Shown in pieces: positions 8,796-17,388 of a stretch of 64,000 bases of DNA. Made by a program: the position numbers and the translations under genes. The stretch is taken from contig NZ_JBDLLW010000001.1 of assembly GCF_043789415.1 (NCBI RefSeq), positions 1,984,001 through 2,048,000 on the forward strand. The letters are read 5' to 3'. Below the pieces are notes generated by a model. That model was given only the letters and a program-made list of their open reading frames with translations, was not told the DNA's origin and did not search any database. Source of the stretch: Renibacterium sp043789415. GTDB taxonomy: Bacteria > Actinomycetota > Actinomycetes > Actinomycetales > Micrococcaceae. Each line of letters begins with the position of its first letter. Position 1 is the stretch's first letter.

Positions 8796-9451
8796 CGGAA
8801 CCTATTAGGCTGCTGATCGCCGATGATCAGACGGTGGTGCGAGAAGCCCTCGAGGTGATGCTCGATCTGGAGGACGGCATGGAAGTAGTCGGTACCGCGG
8901 AGAATGGCCTGCGAGCGACTGAACTGGCCGTCGAACTGCGACCCGACGTCGTGCTGATGGATATCAATATGCCGCTTCTGGACGGTATTCGAGCCACCGA
9001 GAAGATCCTTCGGGAAATCCCTGGGACGGCCATTATGATGCTGACCACCTTCGACGACGAAGAGTCGATTCTCGCCTCGTTGCGGGCCGGTGCGCTGGGC
9101 TATCTGACCAAGGACGCCGACCGGGAGCGAATCGTGCAGGCGATCCGTAGCGCTGCGCTGGGGCAGTCGGTACTGGACGCCCAGGTGCAACTCAGATTGC
9201 TGCAACTGGTTGCCCGGGTGCCCGCCCCGGAAGGTGATCCGGTCAGTCTGACACTGCGTGAGGAAGAGATTCTGGGACTGATCGGGTTGGGGCTGCGGAA
9301 CGCCGAAATCGCCGATCGGCTGGTGATCAGCGAGGCGACGGTGAAGACCCATATCAATAATCTCTTCGCCAAGGCTGATCTGCACTCGCGGGCCGAAGCG
9401 GTCCGTTATGCGCTCGGCAGGCCTTCCCGCCACCGCCAGGAGCGACCCTGA
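8792..9451 (+). CDS. NarL/LuxR-type response regulator
   Basis: 219 residues. The receiver domain has the acidic pair DD (11-12), phospho-acceptor Asp57 in VVLMDINMP, and the conserved Thr and Lys (MLTTFDD, YLTKDAD). The C-terminal LuxR helix-turn-helix (LTLREEEILGLI through ATVKTHINNLFAKADL) binds DNA. ATGA overlap with the kinase gene shows translational coupling. A convergent M15-like gene follows. Target genes are unknown. Confidence 0.94.
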   Translation: MTEPIRLLIADDQTVVREALEVMLDLEDGMEVVGTAENGLRATELAVELRPDVVLMDINMPLLDGIRATEKILREIPGTAIMMLTTFDDEESILASLRAGALGYLTKDADRERIVQAIRSAALGQSVLDAQVQLRLLQLVARVPAPEGDPVSLTLREEEILGLIGLGLRNAEIADRLVISEATVKTHINNLFAKADLHSRAEAVRYALGRPSRHRQERP

Positions 9452-9470
9452 ATCAGCAGAGATCTTAACA

Positions 9471-9515
9471 GCGGCGGCCGGGCCCTTCAGACGTCATCCG
9501 AAGGAACCCCGCCGC
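9471..9515. terminator. Candidate hairpin between convergent genes
   Basis: GCGGCGG (9471-9477) pairs with CCGCCGC (9509-9515), and an inner CCTTC/GAAGG pair lies between them. It sits between the stop codons of the response regulator and the minus-strand M15-like gene. No T-run is seen. Confidence 0.4.
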
Positions 9516-9523
9516 CAGTAGTT

Positions 9524-10369
9524 TTAGCGCAGATACTCTTCCCAGTAGGTCTTGGTGACCTTAGGCCCGTCGTCCGCGGCGTGCGAGGCCAGGCCATTGC
9601 GGCCCCGATAATAGTCGCCGACCTGAGCCTGCGCCGAAGGGGACATATCGGTATCGCAGATGGCGACCGCATGGATGTGATGAGCAAATCCCTGGGCCGG
9701 GGTGCGATGCCAGGCTGCGAAGCCGACTTCGCGGAGAGCCTTCACCATGGCGGTCATCTGAGCGTCGCTTTTGCCGCTCACCGAAACGTCCACCACGCCA
9801 CCGCCGTCGTGAGTTCCCGCCGAGGCATCCACGCCTCCCGGGTTGTAGGAGCCCTGGGTCAGTGACATGGTGATTCCGGCGCGTTTACCGGCTTCGCTCA
9901 GCATGCTCTTGGTCCGGGTGTTCACGGTTTTGCCGCTTACTGTGGTCTTGGCGCCCACAGTGATCACCCGGCTTACTGTGTAACGGTCAGTGCCCAGCTT
10001 CTTCAGCGAAGTGGGGCCGGGCAGGCCGGTGGCATCCAGCCCGGTGTAGCCGAGAGATTGCTGGTATTTCTGATAGGCGGCGATGGTCACACTGCCGTAG
10101 TTGCCGTCGTCGGATCCCGAGGCGAGCAGCTTTTTCGCAATCAGTGCTTGCTGCACGAGCTTCACCGAGGGGCCGCAACCGGGCGTGATGGCAAAAGAGC
10201 CGCGATAGGGGTCCACCTGGGCGGCCAGGATGACTTTTTCCATATCGGTGGCGGGCAGGGCGGCATGGGCGAAGGTGGTTCCAAGCACAGGAATGCTGAG
10301 CACTGCTGTTGCGGTGCCGATCGCGCTGCCACGCAGGAAGCTCTTTCGGCTCAGTCCTTGAGGGTCCAT
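9524..10369 (-). CDS. Secreted peptidoglycan-binding / M15-like peptidase domain protein, Tat-type signal
   Basis: 281 residues. The N-terminus reads SRKSFLRG followed by a hydrophobic stretch ending AHA, which looks like a Tat signal with an RK pair. A peptidoglycan-binding-like repeat (about 55-115: VKLVQQAL...YGSVTIAAYQKYQ) follows. The C-terminal part has GTHDGGGVVDVS, AWHR and HHIHA, the metal-ligand layout of the M15 D-Ala-D-Ala peptidase fold. It probably acts in the cell wall. The ATG at 10369 has GGAGA upstream and is preferred over the ORF start at 10402. Confidence 0.72.
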   Translation of the reverse strand: MDPQGLSRKSFLRGSAIGTATAVLSIPVLGTTFAHAALPATDMEKVILAAQVDPYRGSFAITPGCGPSVKLVQQALIAKKLLASGSDDGNYGSVTIAAYQKYQQSLGYTGLDATGLPGPTSLKKLGTDRYTVSRVITVGAKTTVSGKTVNTRTKSMLSEAGKRAGITMSLTQGSYNPGGVDASAGTHDGGGVVDVSVSGKSDAQMTAMVKALREVGFAAWHRTPAQGFAHHIHAVAICDTDMSPSAQAQVGDYYRGRNGLASHAADDGPKVTKTYWEEYLR

Positions 10370-10582
10370 GGATGTTCTCCAGATCGTTGTGTTGACAATC
10401 ATCGAGCGGACTCAGTCAAACAGCCGGAGGAATTCCGGACAATGGGGAGTTCTCCCCCTCCAGGTTATTACTGGGAAAATCCCAGGGAACTGCCAGTTGT
10501 CAATTCCTGATCGGCGCTCACCCGGGCAAGTTACCTCACGGTAGTGTGTTGCAGATCACTATCGTCATCAAAGGAGATGCGA

Positions 10583-11821
10583 ATGTCGCTTCATCGAATC
10601 GCGACGGCCATTCTGGCCGTGACTGCCCTGACCGGTCTGAGTTTTGCCGGCATCAGCCAGGTTCAAGCAGAGAGCTCTTCAGCAGGCTCAGCAACAGACT
10701 TCTACCAATTACCCGCCCAGCTTCCCAGCGCAAACGGTGCACTGATCCGCCAGGAAGCCTCGGCTTATTACCTCGATCCCTTCAAGACCACGAGCGCAGA
10801 CGCCGATGTCACGCGGGTGATGTACAAAAGCACCAATAGCCTGGGGCAGCCGATGGCGGTGACCGGCACGGTCCTGGTGCCCAGGAGCCAGTGGGTAGGC
10901 GCGGGCAGCAGGCCTTTGATCAGCCTGGCCGCTGGAACCCAGGGGCAAGGCGATCAGTGCGCACCGAGCAAACAGCTGGCCATGGGTACCGAATACGAGG
11001 GGGCTTTGCTCGCGGGTCTGCTGCTGCGCGGTTATGCCGTCGCCGTCACCGATTATGAAGGCTTGGGAACCAACGGAACTCACACCTATCTCTCACGCGC
11101 TTCGCAGGGGCATGCGGTGCTGGACGCCGCCCGAGCCGCACTGCGACTGGGCGTCAGCGGGCTGAACAGCAATACCCGAATCGGCATCGTGGGCTACTCC
11201 CAGGGAGGTGGAGCCGCCGCTTCAGCCGCGGAATTGGCTGCTAGTTACGGGTCGGAACTGAAGGTGATGGGAACCTATGCCGGTGCTGTTCCCGCCGATC
11301 TGCAGAGCGTTGCAAGCAATATAGACGGCACGCTTTACAGTGGCTTATTGCTCTATGCCGCCAATGGGTTCCTGGCTGAGCGAGGAATCGATCCCGCTCG
11401 TTATTTCAATCAGGTCGGTTTGCAAACCCTGCAAGACGCCTCCCAGGAATGCCTTTTCAGCACTCTGGCGTCTAAAGCCTTTATGGACACCACCACTATT
11501 ACTCGTTCCGGTCAGACTTTCTCCCAGATGACCCAATCGGGTGAGTTGAAGACGATTCTGGATGAGCAGAAAATCGGGGTCAACGGGGCGCCTCAGGCGC
11601 CTATTCTGATCGGGCAGAGCCTCTATGACGACGTCGTGCCGGAACCTCAGGCGCGGGCGCTCGCCAAGCGCTGGTGCGATGCCGGCGTCACGGTGCAGTA
11701 TTCCACCACTTCGATACCCACGCATATCGGTGGTTATATCGGGTTGCTGCCCGAGTTGTTCAGTTTCTTAGAGGGGCGGGTAGCTGGTCTTCAGCCGCCC
11801 AAGAACTGCGGTTCGTTCTAG
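10583..11821 (+). CDS. Secreted lipase (secretory lipase/LIP family)
   Basis: 412 residues. A Sec signal peptide (MSLHRIATAILAVTAL... cut near VQA) shows export. The alpha/beta hydrolase core has the nucleophile elbow GYSQGGGAA, an upstream AVAVTDYEGLG strand, and a late Asp (YDDVVP) and His (PTHIGG) that complete a plausible triad. The size and the YLDPF...TRVMYKSTNSLGQP start match secretory triacylglycerol lipases. The ATG at 10583 has AAAGGAG at the right distance. It stands alone, divergent from the M15-like gene and followed by a strong hairpin. Confidence 0.87.
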   Translation: MSLHRIATAILAVTALTGLSFAGISQVQAESSSAGSATDFYQLPAQLPSANGALIRQEASAYYLDPFKTTSADADVTRVMYKSTNSLGQPMAVTGTVLVPRSQWVGAGSRPLISLAAGTQGQGDQCAPSKQLAMGTEYEGALLAGLLLRGYAVAVTDYEGLGTNGTHTYLSRASQGHAVLDAARAALRLGVSGLNSNTRIGIVGYSQGGGAAASAAELAASYGSELKVMGTYAGAVPADLQSVASNIDGTLYSGLLLYAANGFLAERGIDPARYFNQVGLQTLQDASQECLFSTLASKAFMDTTTITRSGQTFSQMTQSGELKTILDEQKIGVNGAPQAPILIGQSLYDDVVPEPQARALAKRWCDAGVTVQYSTTSIPTHIGGYIGLLPELFSFLEGRVAGLQPPKNCGSF

Positions 11822-11824
11822 CCG

Positions 11825-11877
11825 CGTAAAGTGCGGTCGATCAGCGGCTCTGGCTGCCCGGTCGACCGCACTTTACG
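11825..11877 (+). terminator. 16-bp perfect hairpin after lipase gene
   Basis: CGTAAAGTGCGGTCGA (11825-11840) pairs perfectly with 11862-11877. It begins four bases after the lipase stop and ends before the fba ribosome binding site. No strong U-tract is visible. Confidence 0.75.
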
Positions 11878-11919
11878 TTAAGATGAAAACGACTCAGTAC
11901 AACCCTCAAAGGAGCTCGT

Positions 11920-12939
11920 ATGCCTATCGCGACACCGGATGAATACGCAGAGATGATCGATCGTGCGAAGGCAGGCGGCTTTGCCTACCCGGCGGTGAAC
12001 GTCACCTCTTCGCAAACCCTCAATGCAGCCCTGCAGGGGTTTGCTGACGCCGGTTCGGACGGCATTGTGCAGGTCTCCACCGGCGGTGCTGCTTACTGGT
12101 CGGGCGCCAAGACCAAGGATATGGTCGCCGGCTCGCTCGGCTTCGCGGCTTTCGCCCGTGAAGTGGCGAAGAACTACCCGATCAAGGTGGCACTGCACAC
12201 CGATCACTGCCCCAAGGACAAGCTGGACGGCTTCGTTTTGCCGTTGCTAGCTGCTTCTGAGGTTGAGGTGGCTGCGGGGCGTAACCCCTTCTTCAACTCG
12301 CATATGTGGGACGGCTCGGCTGAGACCCTGGAAGAGAACCTGCGAATCGGCAAGGAACTGCTGCCCCGGATGGCTGCCGCCAAGATGATCCTCGAAGTGG
12401 AGATCGGCGCTGTGGGCGGCGAAGAAGACGGCGTCGATAATGAAATCAACGACAAGCTCTACTCCACCGTTGCCGATGGCCTGGCCACGGTCGAGGCGCT
12501 GGGCTCGGGTGAGAATGGCCGCTACATCACGGCACTGACCTTCGGCAATGTGCACGGCGTCTACAAGCCTGGCAATGTGAAGCTGCGCCCGGAGATCCTC
12601 AAGGAGATCCAGGAAGCGGTCGGTGCCAAGCTGGGTAAGAACAGCCCCTTCGACCTGGTCTTCCACGGTGGTTCGGGCTCCACCCCGCAGGAGATCGCGG
12701 ATGCGGTTTCCTACGGCGTGATCAAGATGAACATCGACACCGATACCCAGTACGCCTACACTCGCCCGGTGGTCGATCACATGTTCAAGAACTACGACGG
12801 CGTGCTCAAGATCGATGGTGAAGTGGGCAATAAGAAGACCTACGATCCCCGGGTCTGGGGAGCTTCCGCGGAAGCCGGTCTGGCTGCTCGTCTGGTGATC
12901 GCCGCGCAGGAGCTCGGCTCCGCTGGCAAGAGCCTGTAG
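11920..12939 (+). CDS. fbaA: Fructose-bisphosphate aldolase, class II
   Basis: 339 residues, normal class II length. This zinc enzyme cleaves fructose 1,6-bisphosphate to DHAP and glyceraldehyde 3-phosphate in glycolysis and runs backwards in gluconeogenesis. Zinc and substrate motifs are visible: NVTSSQTLNAALQGF, ALHTDHCPK (Zn His and catalytic Asp), EVEIGAVGGEEDG, FGNVHGVYKPGN and VFHGGSGS. AGGAG precedes the ATG. The DUF3151 gene follows after 9 bases, and the fba-DUF3151-purA neighbourhood is typical of Micrococcaceae. Confidence 0.96.
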   Translation: MPIATPDEYAEMIDRAKAGGFAYPAVNVTSSQTLNAALQGFADAGSDGIVQVSTGGAAYWSGAKTKDMVAGSLGFAAFAREVAKNYPIKVALHTDHCPKDKLDGFVLPLLAASEVEVAAGRNPFFNSHMWDGSAETLEENLRIGKELLPRMAAAKMILEVEIGAVGGEEDGVDNEINDKLYSTVADGLATVEALGSGENGRYITALTFGNVHGVYKPGNVKLRPEILKEIQEAVGAKLGKNSPFDLVFHGGSGSTPQEIADAVSYGVIKMNIDTDTQYAYTRPVVDHMFKNYDGVLKIDGEVGNKKTYDPRVWGASAEAGLAARLVIAAQELGSAGKSL

Positions 12940-12948
12940 GCGCGCCGG

Positions 12949-13386
12949 ATGTCTGACGAGTTCCGGAAGAACCTGATCGGCCAGAACCTCACCCAAGGGC
13001 CAGCTCCGACCCTTCTGCCGGCGGAGCCGGAGGTCACCGAACGATTGGCTGCTGGTGATGAGGCGGTCGACGTCGCAGCGAGCTTCCCGGCCTCGTCCTT
13101 GCCCTGGGCACTGCTCTCAGAAGAAGCTTTTTCCGCAGGCCATCCGGTGGAGGCCTACGCTTACGCCCGTACCGGCTACCACCGCGGCCTGGATGCGCTG
13201 CGCCGGAACGGCTGGCGCGGCGCGGGGCCGATTCCCTGGGAGCATGAACCGAATCGTGGTTTCCTCAAGGCCCTCTACGCTCTGGGGCGGGCTGCGGGAG
13301 CTATTGGCGAGGCCGAGGAAGCCGAGAGAATCGCCACCTTCCTCAATGACTCTGATCCTACGGCGCTCGCCGAGTTGGAGCAGTAA
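12949..13386 (+). CDS. DUF3151 domain protein
   Basis: 145 residues, the usual size of this actinobacterial family of unknown function. Recognisable parts are NLIGQNLTQGPAPTLLP at the start, the Ala-rich helix SFPASSLPWALLSEEAF, YAYARTGYHRGLDALRRNGWRG and PWEHEPNRGFLKALYALGRAA. The pattern looks like a small TPR-like helical protein. It is 9 bases after fba, so the two are surely cotranscribed. No function can be assigned. Confidence 0.88.
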   Translation: MSDEFRKNLIGQNLTQGPAPTLLPAEPEVTERLAAGDEAVDVAASFPASSLPWALLSEEAFSAGHPVEAYAYARTGYHRGLDALRRNGWRGAGPIPWEHEPNRGFLKALYALGRAAGAIGEAEEAERIATFLNDSDPTALAELEQ

Positions 13387-13406
13387 CTCGGTTCAGCAAT
13401 AACCTG

Positions 13407-13478
13407 GCCGAGTTCGTGCTTCATTCTCAAATTCGCCTGTCATCTCAGGCGAACGAGTGAAGAAGCCACGAACTCGGC
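13407..13478. terminator. Long two-part hairpin between convergent genes
   Basis: A 12-bp outer stem (13407-13418 with 13467-13478) encloses an 8-bp inner stem (13432-13439 with 13446-13453). It lies exactly between the stops of the DUF3151 gene and the convergent ltrA-like gene and probably terminates both. Confidence 0.7.
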
Positions 13479-13494
13479 GGGGGCGCTCGGCAGT

Positions 13495-14655
13495 TCAGCC
13501 GAGATGCTTGGTGCGATGCGGCACGGCGTACGCGGTCAGGAAAACCACCAGCAGTACCAGGATCACCGCGGTGATTTGCTGCGAGAACGGCACGAAGACA
13601 CTGAGCAGGATCAACACTGCTGCTGCCGGAGCGACCACATTGGTCACCGAGGTGGCCTGTGGTCTGATCGCCAGCAGCCAGACGAAGAACACGAAGACGG
13701 CCACCGGGATGCACAGGGTGGCCGCGGCGGCTACCGAGTCGAGCTTGGAATGATGCGTCTCCACTTCGAGGGCGACCTCGATGCCCGCCGAGACAGCCGC
13801 GGCTGCGGCGAAGACGAAGTAGTGACCGTAGCCCCAGCGCAGCGCCGTCTTCAGATTGCTCAGCAGCTCGTGCTGCGGAAGAGCGAAATAGATCCACCAG
13901 AGGCAGGCCACGATGACAAAACCGGTGCCCGCGATGAGCAGTAAATCGCTGAGTTGCTCATGCTCGTTGCTCGCCTCGATAATGGCGGTGGTGGAGGCCA
14001 GCACGGACTCACCGAGCACGATGATGGTGAACAATCCGTAGCGTTCGGTGATGTGGTGACGGTGCCACGGCGTCGCGGCTGAACGTTCAGCCAACACCGG
14101 GACCGCGAGCTCAGCGACGATTCCGAGCAGAAACATCCAGGGCTTGAAACCGTCAGGCACGGCAATGGCGAAAACCACCCAGTAGACCTGCACAATGGCA
14201 ATTCCAACGGCGTAGCTCAGGGCGGTTTTCCGGCCCGCCGGATCACCGATGGCGGCCCTGATCCACTGCAGAATAATGGCGACCCGCATAATGATGTAGC
14301 CCGTGATGCCCAGGGTGAAATCCGGATGTTCGGGATTAGCGATCCCCGTGACACCGGCTGCGAAAACCAGAGCTCCCGCCATCTGCACCAGGGTCAGCAC
14401 CCGGTAATACCAGTCGTCGGTGCCATAGGAGGTGGCGAACCAAGTGAAGTTCATCCAGGCCCACCAGATCGCGAAGAAAGCCATTGCATAGCCGAGCAGT
14501 CCTACACTGAAATGACCTTCAGCCTCGAAGCTCAGCAGATTACGGCCGGCAGCGCCGACGGCGACGACGAAGACCAAGTCGAAGAACAGCTCAAGGGGAG
14601 TGGATACTCGATGGGATTCGTGAGGGTCACGGCGGATCATGCTGGGAAATCGCAT
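13495..14655 (-). CDS. Low temperature requirement protein A (LtrA) family membrane protein
   Basis: 386 residues with about ten to twelve membrane helices. Family signatures are VSTPLELFFDLVFVVAV near the start, WWAWMNFTWFATSYGTDDWYYR, and HHITERYGLFTIIVLGESVLA. The ATG at 14655 is chosen because GGAG lies 6 bases upstream and the family motif begins soon after; the frame is open 47 residues further. The family name comes from a Listeria cold-growth mutant, but transport function is not established. It is divergent from purA. Confidence 0.88.
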   Translation of the reverse strand: MRFPSMIRRDPHESHRVSTPLELFFDLVFVVAVGAAGRNLLSFEAEGHFSVGLLGYAMAFFAIWWAWMNFTWFATSYGTDDWYYRVLTLVQMAGALVFAAGVTGIANPEHPDFTLGITGYIIMRVAIILQWIRAAIGDPAGRKTALSYAVGIAIVQVYWVVFAIAVPDGFKPWMFLLGIVAELAVPVLAERSAATPWHRHHITERYGLFTIIVLGESVLASTTAIIEASNEHEQLSDLLLIAGTGFVIVACLWWIYFALPQHELLSNLKTALRWGYGHYFVFAAAAAVSAGIEVALEVETHHSKLDSVAAAATLCIPVAVFVFFVWLLAIRPQATSVTNVVAPAAAVLILLSVFVPFSQQITAVILVLLVVFLTAYAVPHRTKHLG

Positions 14656-14797
14656 TGCAGGCTCCAGGTTCAGATCGACAAACTGGGAGTCTCGATCATA
14701 ACGGGAAAATTTTCTTTCAGGGTGGGCCGGGCTGTTGATGACGGGCTCAACCGAGGGCAGCAATGGCGCTGATCGTCGGTTTGCGGCCGACATCAAC

Positions 14798-14826
14798 TTC
14801 GGCTGAGCAGCCGCGTCCGCTAAACT
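14798..14826 (+). promoter_or_regulatory. Candidate purA promoter
   Basis: TTCGGC (14798-14803), a 17-base spacer and TAAACT (14821-14826) precede purA by about 100 bases. The -10 is a fair match to the housekeeping consensus and the -35 is weak. Position between the divergent ltrA-like gene and purA supports it. Confidence 0.35.
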
Positions 14827-14927
14827 TGGTAGGTAAGAGCCCCGGAACTCTTGCTTCGCCAGTGCTGATCAAGGCCGGCGCGAATGAAGGAGCGAAGGGG
14901 CATCGCCATGAAATGGGGGAGGTTCCC

Positions 14928-16217
14928 ATGCCAGCAATCGTGATCGTCGGCGCCCAGTGGGGCGACGAAGGTAAAGGTAAAGCGACCGATCTTTTGGGTG
15001 GTCGCGTGGACTATGTCGTTAAGCCCAATGGTGGCAATAACGCCGGGCACACAGTAGTGGTCGGCGGTGAGAAGTATGAGCTCAAGCTCCTTCCTGCCGG
15101 CATTCTGAGCCCCAACGCAACACCGGTGATCGGCAACGGTTGTGTGGTCAATCTGGAAGCTCTTTTCGAGGAAATCGACGCCCTTGAAGCACGAGGCGCG
15201 AGTACCTCCCGGCTGCGTATTTCAGCGAACGCCCATCTGGTGGCGCCTTACCATCAGGTGCTGGATAAGGTCACTGAGCGGTTCCTGGGCAAACGTGCGA
15301 TCGGAACCACCGGGCGCGGGATCGGCCCGGCCTATATGGACAAAGTGGCCCGGCTGGGCATTCGCGTTCAGGACGTCTTCGATGAGTCGATTCTGCGGCA
15401 GAAGGTCGAAGGTTCTCTAGCGCAGAAAAACGAACTGCTGGTCAAGGTCTATAACCGGCGCGCCGTGAGCATCGACGAGACCGTGCAGTACTTCCTCGAT
15501 TTCGCGGAGCGGCTGCGGCCCTTCGTGATCGACGCCACGATTGAATTGAATCGCGCTCTCGACGAGGGCAAGGTCGTTTTGATGGAAGGCGGTCAGGCTA
15601 CCTATCTCGACGTCGACCATGGCACATACCCTTTCGTCACCTCTTCCAACCCGACAGCGGGCGGTGCTTCGGTCGGCTCAGGCATCGGACCGAGCCGGAT
15701 CTCCCGGGTCGTCGGCATTATCAAGGCCTACACCACCCGGGTGGGCGCAGGTCCTTTCCCCACTGAGCTCTTCGATGAGATGGGTGACTACCTGCAGAAG
15801 AAGGGTGGCGAGTTCGGGGTCAACACCGGGCGGCCGCGTCGTTGCGGCTGGTATGACGCGGTGCTGGCCCGTCACGCTTCGCGAATCAACGGTTTCACCG
15901 ATTACTTCGTGACGAAATTGGATGTGCTCACCGGTCTGGAGAAGATCCCGGTCTGCGTGGCTTATGACGTCGACGGCGTGCGCCACGATGAAATGCCGAT
16001 GACGCAGACCGATTTCCATCATGCCAAGCCGATTTTCGAATATTTCGACGGTTGGACCGAGGACATCTCCGGGGCAAAGACCTTGGAGGATCTTCCGGTC
16101 AATGCCCGTGAATACGTGCTTGCTCTAGAGAAGATGTCGGGCACCAGGTTCTCGGCCATCGGCGTGGGTCCGGATCGTGACCAGACCATTGTGCTGCACG
16201 ATCTGATTGACGATTAA
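14928..16217 (+). CDS. purA: Adenylosuccinate synthetase
   Basis: 429 residues, normal length. It joins IMP and aspartate using GTP to form adenylosuccinate in AMP synthesis. Visible motifs: P-loop GAQWGDEGKGKATD with the catalytic Asp, NAGHTVV, IGTTGRGIGPAY, EGGQATYLDVDHGTYPFVTSSN and TGRPRRCGWYD. GGGGAGG seven bases before the ATG at 14928 fixes the start, although the frame is open 55 codons upstream. It is a single gene here, separate from the purSQL cluster. Confidence 0.97.
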   Translation: MPAIVIVGAQWGDEGKGKATDLLGGRVDYVVKPNGGNNAGHTVVVGGEKYELKLLPAGILSPNATPVIGNGCVVNLEALFEEIDALEARGASTSRLRISANAHLVAPYHQVLDKVTERFLGKRAIGTTGRGIGPAYMDKVARLGIRVQDVFDESILRQKVEGSLAQKNELLVKVYNRRAVSIDETVQYFLDFAERLRPFVIDATIELNRALDEGKVVLMEGGQATYLDVDHGTYPFVTSSNPTAGGASVGSGIGPSRISRVVGIIKAYTTRVGAGPFPTELFDEMGDYLQKKGGEFGVNTGRPRRCGWYDAVLARHASRINGFTDYFVTKLDVLTGLEKIPVCVAYDVDGVRHDEMPMTQTDFHHAKPIFEYFDGWTEDISGAKTLEDLPVNAREYVLALEKMSGTRFSAIGVGPDRDQTIVLHDLIDD

Positions 16218-16324
16218 GCTAGAACGCAGGAGCTATTTCCGATGAATAGTCGTTGCTTTTCCCTTGGCAGGAGCAACAGACTTGAAGTGAAGAAACAGCT
16301 AGGGCTCAAGAAAGAGGTGGCCGG

Positions 16325-17131
16325 ATGAAGGTTAGCGTGGGGCAGTTCACTCCGGGTGGCGACGTCACGGAGAATATCGCGGTGATGCGCAGACTGGCCG
16401 AACAGGCGAAGGCTGAGGGAAGCGGATTGATCCTCTTCCCAGAGGAGGCGATGTTCTCGGTCGGGAAAGTCGCCGCCGATTTCCGGGCGGCGGTCGATGC
16501 CGGCTGGACCGTCTTCGTGCAGCAGCTTTCCTTCATCGCCGCGGAGCTGGGCATCGCGGTGATCGCCGGTGGCTATGAATCCAGTGGCGAAGACCGGCCC
16601 TACAACACCTTGGTGGCCCTGGACTCCGCGGGTGCGATCCTGGGTACGTACCGGAAACTTCATCTCTATGACGCTTTCTCTTACCAGGAATCCAAGAGGA
16701 TTCTGCCGAGCGACGGCGGACTGACGGTGGTCCGGATCGGCGACCTCAATGTCGGGATCATGACCTGCTACGATCTGCGTTTTCCAGAGCTGGCCCGCGC
16801 GCTCGCCGAGCAGGATGTTGACCTGCTGGGGGTCGCGGCGGCTTGGTTCAAGGGTGAGCACAAGATCGATCATTGGGAGACCTTGCTGAAGGCTCGGGCG
16901 ATCGAGAACACCTGCTGGGTGGCAGCTGCCGGAACCACGAGTGAGCACTGCATCGGTCATTCGGTGATCCTGGATCCGATGGGAGTTCCAACGGCCTTCC
17001 TCAATGATGAGCCGGAGGGCGTTGCCACCTCTGATGTGACCACCAAGCGGATTGCTGAGGTGCGTGAGTTCCTTCCGGTGCTGAAGAACCGCCGCATCAA
17101 GTCCGTGCGAGAAATCGTTCCGGCACACTGA
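16325..17131 (+). CDS. Nitrilase-superfamily carbon-nitrogen hydrolase
   Basis: 268 residues. The Glu-Lys-Cys triad of C-N hydrolases is present: Glu in LILFPEEAMF, Lys in TYRKLHLYDAF and Cys in GIMTCYDLRFPE. The family cleaves amide or nitrile bonds in small molecules, as in deaminated-glutathione amidase or omega-amidase; the YDLRFPE context is shared with the deaminated-glutathione amidases. No signal peptide, so cytoplasmic. A good hairpin terminator follows. Exact substrate is not determined. Confidence 0.9.
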   Translation: MKVSVGQFTPGGDVTENIAVMRRLAEQAKAEGSGLILFPEEAMFSVGKVAADFRAAVDAGWTVFVQQLSFIAAELGIAVIAGGYESSGEDRPYNTLVALDSAGAILGTYRKLHLYDAFSYQESKRILPSDGGLTVVRIGDLNVGIMTCYDLRFPELARALAEQDVDLLGVAAAWFKGEHKIDHWETLLKARAIENTCWVAAAGTTSEHCIGHSVILDPMGVPTAFLNDEPEGVATSDVTTKRIAEVREFLPVLKNRRIKSVREIVPAH

Positions 17132-17266
17132 CCTCAGCAGACTGGGAGTCTGAGCACGCACCCATCGAATGCTCGGCGCACCTGTGCCGGATTGAGTATT
17201 CGCCGGTGAGTCGAACCTCTTAGTGGTGTGCCTCGATACCCGGCACAACGATTATCGAGATCTCCG

Positions 17267-17303
17267 CTCTGCCTGCCAGCGTTGTATTGGCAGGCAGAGT
17301 TTC
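17267..17303 (+). terminator. Intrinsic terminator after the nitrilase-like gene
   Basis: A perfect 12-bp stem (17267-17278 with 17288-17299), 9-base loop, then TTTCT. It stands in the 257-base gap between convergent genes and would end the nitrilase-like transcript. Confidence 0.75.
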
Positions 17304-17388
17304 TAATCATGGCCCTATCCGGGTTCTCTCGCAGCGGATACCCCGGATCTTCTGCCGCTCGGGCCTCGGACCAGGAGCTCTGAGAGTG

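Noticed and set aside
8564..9433. 289-codon minus-strand frame over the kinase and regulator
   Set aside because: Shadow of two overlapping two-component genes.
12023..12996. Frames on both strands over fba
   Set aside because: They lie inside the clear class II aldolase coding sequence.
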